This document shows positions 14,456 through 16,934 of a DNA stretch of 16,934 nt, piece by piece. Position 1 is the stretch's first letter. The number at the start of each line of letters is the position of its first letter. Position numbers and translations under genes: made by a program. Below the pieces are notes generated by a model. That model had not been told where the DNA came from. It did no database searches and worked only from the letters and a program-made list of their open reading frames with translations. Source of the DNA: JBCCFK01 sp965262315 (GTDB taxonomy: Bacteria; Actinomycetota; Acidimicrobiia; Acidimicrobiales; UBA8592); contig CBDHFJ010000059.1 of NCBI GenBank assembly GCA_965262315.1, positions 1 through 16,934 of the forward strand, written 5' to 3'.

Positions 14456-15001
14456 ATGGGAAGTGAGCAGCAGGACACCGCCATCGACGTCGGTGCCCTG
14501 CTGCTCGACCACCTGGACATGTGGTGGGCCGGCTATCGCCTGGCCATCGACGACCTGACCGACGCCGAGCACCTGTGGTCGCCGGTCGACGGCTGGACCG
14601 TCCGCGAGGTCGACGGCCGGTGGGTGATCGACGACATCCCGGACCGGTCCGTCGAGCCCGCACCGTTCACGTCGATCGCGTGGCGGATGTGGCACATCGC
14701 CGTCGACTGCCTGGATTCGTACTCCCGCCGTGCGTTCGGCTCCCAGCCCGGGCCCGACGACATGGAGTGGTACGGCACCGCCGCCGAGGCGCTGGGACGG
14801 ACCGACGCGTCGTGGCGTCACTTCCGGGATCGGCTGGGCGCTCTCGATGCCGCCGGGTGGGCGGCACCGCTCGGCGAGCTGTTCGGTCCGTTCGGCGAGC
14901 GGCCGCGCGCAGCCTTGGCGCTGCACGCCCATGCCGAGGTGACCCACCACGCGGCCGAGGTCCGACTCCTGCGTGACCTGTACCGCGAGCGGGGCGGCTG
15001 A
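14456..15001 (+). CDS. DinB-superfamily protein, probable metal-dependent enzyme
   Basis: This 181-residue protein looks like the DinB/YfiT four-helix fold, often found in thiol-dependent metalloenzymes (mycothiol- or bacillithiol-linked in related bacteria). Supporting features are an N-terminal helix (LLLDHLDMWWAGYRLAIDDL), the histidine in WRMWHIAVD (H80), and a C-terminal histidine cluster HAHAEVTHHAAEVRLLRDLY (H157, H159, H164, H165). One histidine from each region could bind the metal. The substrate is unknown. It starts 3 bases after the nrdJ stop, so the two are probably co-transcribed. The name DinB is a fold label; no LexA box precedes this gene. Confidence 0.75.
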   Translation: MGSEQQDTAIDVGALLLDHLDMWWAGYRLAIDDLTDAEHLWSPVDGWTVREVDGRWVIDDIPDRSVEPAPFTSIAWRMWHIAVDCLDSYSRRAFGSQPGPDDMEWYGTAAEALGRTDASWRHFRDRLGALDAAGWAAPLGELFGPFGERPRAALALHAHAEVTHHAAEVRLLRDLYRERGG

Positions 15002-15037
15002 GCGCGCCCCTCGGCGAACCGGACCACGGGTTTCGGA

Positions 15038-15043
15038 TACGGT
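15038..15043 (+). promoter_or_regulatory. Putative -10 element (TACGGT) for a leaderless PatB-like transcript
   Basis: TACGGT fits TANNNT and ends exactly 7 bases before ATG 15051. There is no ribosome-binding sequence before that start. The 49-base gap after the DinB-like gene leaves room for a separate promoter. Confidence 0.5.
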
Positions 15044-15050
15044 GCCGCCG

Positions 15051-16205
15051 ATGGCAGGTGTCGACGATCCGACCGGGCAACTGGAGCGACTGCGGTCGCT
15101 GGTCGGCGTCAAGTGGCAGAAGCACGGGCCCGACGTGCTGCCGTCGTGGGTGGCCGACATGGATCTGGAGCCGGCGCCCGCGGTCAAGGCGGCGATCGGT
15201 CAGATGGCCGAGCGGGGCGACTTCGGCTACCTCGCGCTCGGCCTCGACGGTCTGACCGCGGCGTGGCAGGGGTGGCTGGAGCGCCGCCATGGCTGGTGCC
15301 CCCCTGCCGAGGAAGTCTGGCAGTTCACGGGATCGCTTCACGGCCTCGAGGCCGTGATGGCCCTGCACACCCGGCCTGGCGACGGTGTCGTGATCTTCTC
15401 GCCGATCTACTACCCGTTCCGGATGGCGATCGAGGACAGCGGCCGCCGAGTGGTGGACGTGCCGCTCGAGGAAGGAACGTGGCGGCTCGACGTCGAGCGC
15501 TTCGCCGCAGCCATCGACGCAACGACGAAGCTGGTGCTCTTCTGCCAGCCCCACAACCCCGTGGGTCGCATCTTCGACCGCGACGAGATCCGAGCGCTGA
15601 CCGACATCTGCGAGCGCCACGACCTGCTGGTCATCAGCGACGAGGTCTGGGCCGACCTGATCCACGAGCCGAACGCCCACCTCCCGCTGTACCTGGCCGA
15701 TGAGCGCCTTCGAGAACGCCTCGTCACGCTGCACTCGGCGAGCAAGGCGTTCAATCTGGCCGGTCTCCGTTGCGCGCTCGCGCACGTGGGAGTCCCGCAC
15801 ATCAGGCGGCAGTTCGCGTCGTTCTCGGGCCACCTGCTCGGCGCCCCGTCCACGTTGGGCGCCGTCGGCACCATGGCTGCCTGGAACGAGAGCGAGTGGT
15901 GGCTCGACGAGGCACGCACCGCCATCACGGCCCGGCGCGACCGCATGGCGGCACGCCTCGACGCCGAGGCACCCCAGGTCGGCTTCCCGCTTCCCCAGGC
16001 CACCTACCTCGGGTGGCTCGACTTCCGCCAGACCGACCTGGGGGACGACCCGGCCGCTGTGCTCCTCGAGCACGCCCACGTCGCCCTCGACCAGGGAGAG
16101 AAGTTCGGGGCCGCCGGCCGCGGTTGGGCTCGCCTCAACTACGCCACGTACGAGCCAATTCTCGACGAGATCCTCGACCGCATCATCGCGGTGGTGAACC
16201 GCTGA
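15051..16205 (+). CDS. PatB/MalY-family PLP enzyme (aminotransferase or C-S lyase)
   Basis: This fold-type I PLP enzyme has 384 residues. Visible motifs are VKWQKHGPDVLPSWVADMDL at the N-terminus, which closely fits the PatB/MalY group; SPIYYPF, where the tyrosine stacks on the cofactor; CQPHNPVGR; SDEVWADLIH; and the PLP lysine K232 in HSASKAFNLAGLRC. Group members mostly act as cystathionine beta-lyases releasing homocysteine, ammonia and pyruvate, but some are transaminases. No other methionine or sulfur gene is in view, so the substrate is open. It is a different subfamily from DapC. I chose ATG 15051 over the in-frame ATG 14973, which lies inside the DinB-like gene, because it fits the family N-terminus and the leaderless promoter pattern. 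Confidence 0.88.
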   Translation: MAGVDDPTGQLERLRSLVGVKWQKHGPDVLPSWVADMDLEPAPAVKAAIGQMAERGDFGYLALGLDGLTAAWQGWLERRHGWCPPAEEVWQFTGSLHGLEAVMALHTRPGDGVVIFSPIYYPFRMAIEDSGRRVVDVPLEEGTWRLDVERFAAAIDATTKLVLFCQPHNPVGRIFDRDEIRALTDICERHDLLVISDEVWADLIHEPNAHLPLYLADERLRERLVTLHSASKAFNLAGLRCALAHVGVPHIRRQFASFSGHLLGAPSTLGAVGTMAAWNESEWWLDEARTAITARRDRMAARLDAEAPQVGFPLPQATYLGWLDFRQTDLGDDPAAVLLEHAHVALDQGEKFGAAGRGWARLNYATYEPILDEILDRIIAVVNR

Positions 16206-16230
16206 GTGTCGACCCGACCAGGAGACCACC

Positions 16231-16934
16231 ATGACCGACCAGACCGTTTCCATCCGCCCCTCCGGTGACGAGATCGACTGGGGGCTGACCCTCCAGCGAC
16301 TGGACCGGATGCTTCGGATCCGGACGACGCCGATTGGCATGAAGATGTTCGCCACGGTGGACGAGATGGAGGCCATCGATCGCATCCGGCGACCGAAGGA
16401 CATCCACACCGCCGACCAGATCGTGTCCATGGCGAGCCGGCTCAACTGGACCGTGGGCATCACCGGCGACGACCTGGTGGGGTCGCAGTGCCAGGCGGTG
16501 CTGGGCCTCGGCGCCCAGGACGACGAGTGGTACTCGGGTCGGCACATGGCGGGCGTCTGGTTCGAGACCGAGGCGGACGCGGCCGCGCATCAGGCCGCGA
16601 TGGACGTGGTGCCGATCGGGACGTATCAGGCCATGGCGGTGTCGCCGCTGTCGACCGGCCGCCTCGACCCGCCCGACATCTGCATGGTCTATGCGAACCC
16701 GGCCCAGATGATCCTGCTGATCAACGGCCTGCAGTGGGCGGGCTACAAGAAGCTCGAGTGGGGCTGCGTCGGCGAGTCCGCGTGCGCGGACTCCTGGGGT
16801 CGGGCCCTTGCCACCGGTGAGCCGAGCCTGTCGATCCCGTGCTACGCCGAGCGCCGCTACGGCGGCGTGCCCGACGACGAGCTGCTGATGGCGCTCAGCC
16901 CCGGGCACCTGGTGCAAGCGATCGAAGGGATGGA
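16231..16934 (+). CDS. DUF169-family protein, cut off by the window edge
   Basis: The frame is open from ATG 16231 to the last base (234 complete codons) with no stop. AGGAG at 16220-16224 lies 6 bases ahead. Features that match DUF169 are TTPIGMKMF near the start, the cysteine in SQCQAVLGLG, a PIGTYQAMAVSPLSTGRLDPPDI stretch, VYANPAQMILLINGLQW in the middle, GCVGESACADSW, and PSLSIPCYAERRYGG. The conserved cysteines have been taken to suggest metal or Fe-S binding, but the family has no settled function. It begins 25 bases after the PatB-like stop, so it may share that transcript. The family assignment is from memory of its motifs. Confidence 0.78.
   Translation, partial: MTDQTVSIRPSGDEIDWGLTLQRLDRMLRIRTTPIGMKMFATVDEMEAIDRIRRPKDIHTADQIVSMASRLNWTVGITGDDLVGSQCQAVLGLGAQDDEWYSGRHMAGVWFETEADAAAHQAAMDVVPIGTYQAMAVSPLSTGRLDPPDICMVYANPAQMILLINGLQWAGYKKLEWGCVGESACADSWGRALATGEPSLSIPCYAERRYGGVPDDELLMALSPGHLVQAIEGM

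Noticed and set aside
14456..15001. SOS control of the DinB-like gene because of its name
   Set aside because: DinB here names the fold family; no CGAAC-N4-GTTCG site lies upstream and the gene follows nrdJ by 3 bases.
1..16934. CRISPR arrays, insertion sequences, tRNA or rRNA genes
   Set aside because: No spaced repeats, transposase motifs, terminal inverted repeats or tRNA-like cloverleaf sequences were seen on reading both strands.

Overview
This is a high-GC bacterial window from an actinobacterium, most likely of the class Acidimicrobiia or a relative. That placement is an inference from four things: the strong G/C preference at third codon positions, mycobacterial-type LexA boxes (CGAAC-N4-GTTCG), an actinobacterial-type DapC and DapE, and the gene order. 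The order miaA-dapF-hflX followed by lexA with a divergent LysM gene and a ribonucleotide reductase resembles the lexA neighbourhoods of Mycobacterium and Streptomyces. There are no mobile elements, CRISPR arrays or tRNA/rRNA genes, so this is conserved chromosomal backbone rather than an island.

Left block (1-8971, all plus strand): the 3' end of miaA, then dapF, hflX, dapC, a large unnamed membrane protein, dapD, dapE and an MFS exporter. Genes overlap or sit a few bases apart, as in an operon. dapF, dapC, dapD and dapE are four steps of the succinylase route to meso-diaminopimelate, used for lysine and peptidoglycan. The unnamed protein (3729-5822) lies between dapC and dapD. It has two membrane helices, an outside domain, a long charged helical region and a proline-rich tail. 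As written, the first 600 bases carry three small insertions that break miaA and dapF; these are probably sequence errors but need checking.

Centre (8949-10386): lexA (minus) and a small membrane-anchored LysM protein (plus) diverge from a shared 325-base region holding four LexA boxes, three of them spaced exactly 15 bp apart. The layout matches the lexA/yneA pair of Bacillus and lexA/Rv2719c of Mycobacterium, so the LysM protein is a good candidate for an SOS-induced division inhibitor. A perfect 11-12 bp hairpin separates it from the convergent RibD-like reductase.

Right block (10575-16934): a RibD-C-domain reductase (minus), a 413-base regulatory region, then nrdJ (B12-dependent ribonucleotide reductase), a DinB-fold protein, a PatB/MalY-type aminotransferase and the start of a DUF169 protein. 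nrdR, which often lies beside nrdJ and lexA in actinobacteria, is not here.

Three genes (dapD, ribD-like, patB-like) share one start geometry: a TANNNT hexamer, exactly 7 bases, then the start codon. This suggests leaderless transcripts. dapE appears to use a rare CTG start within a CTGA overlap with the dapD stop.
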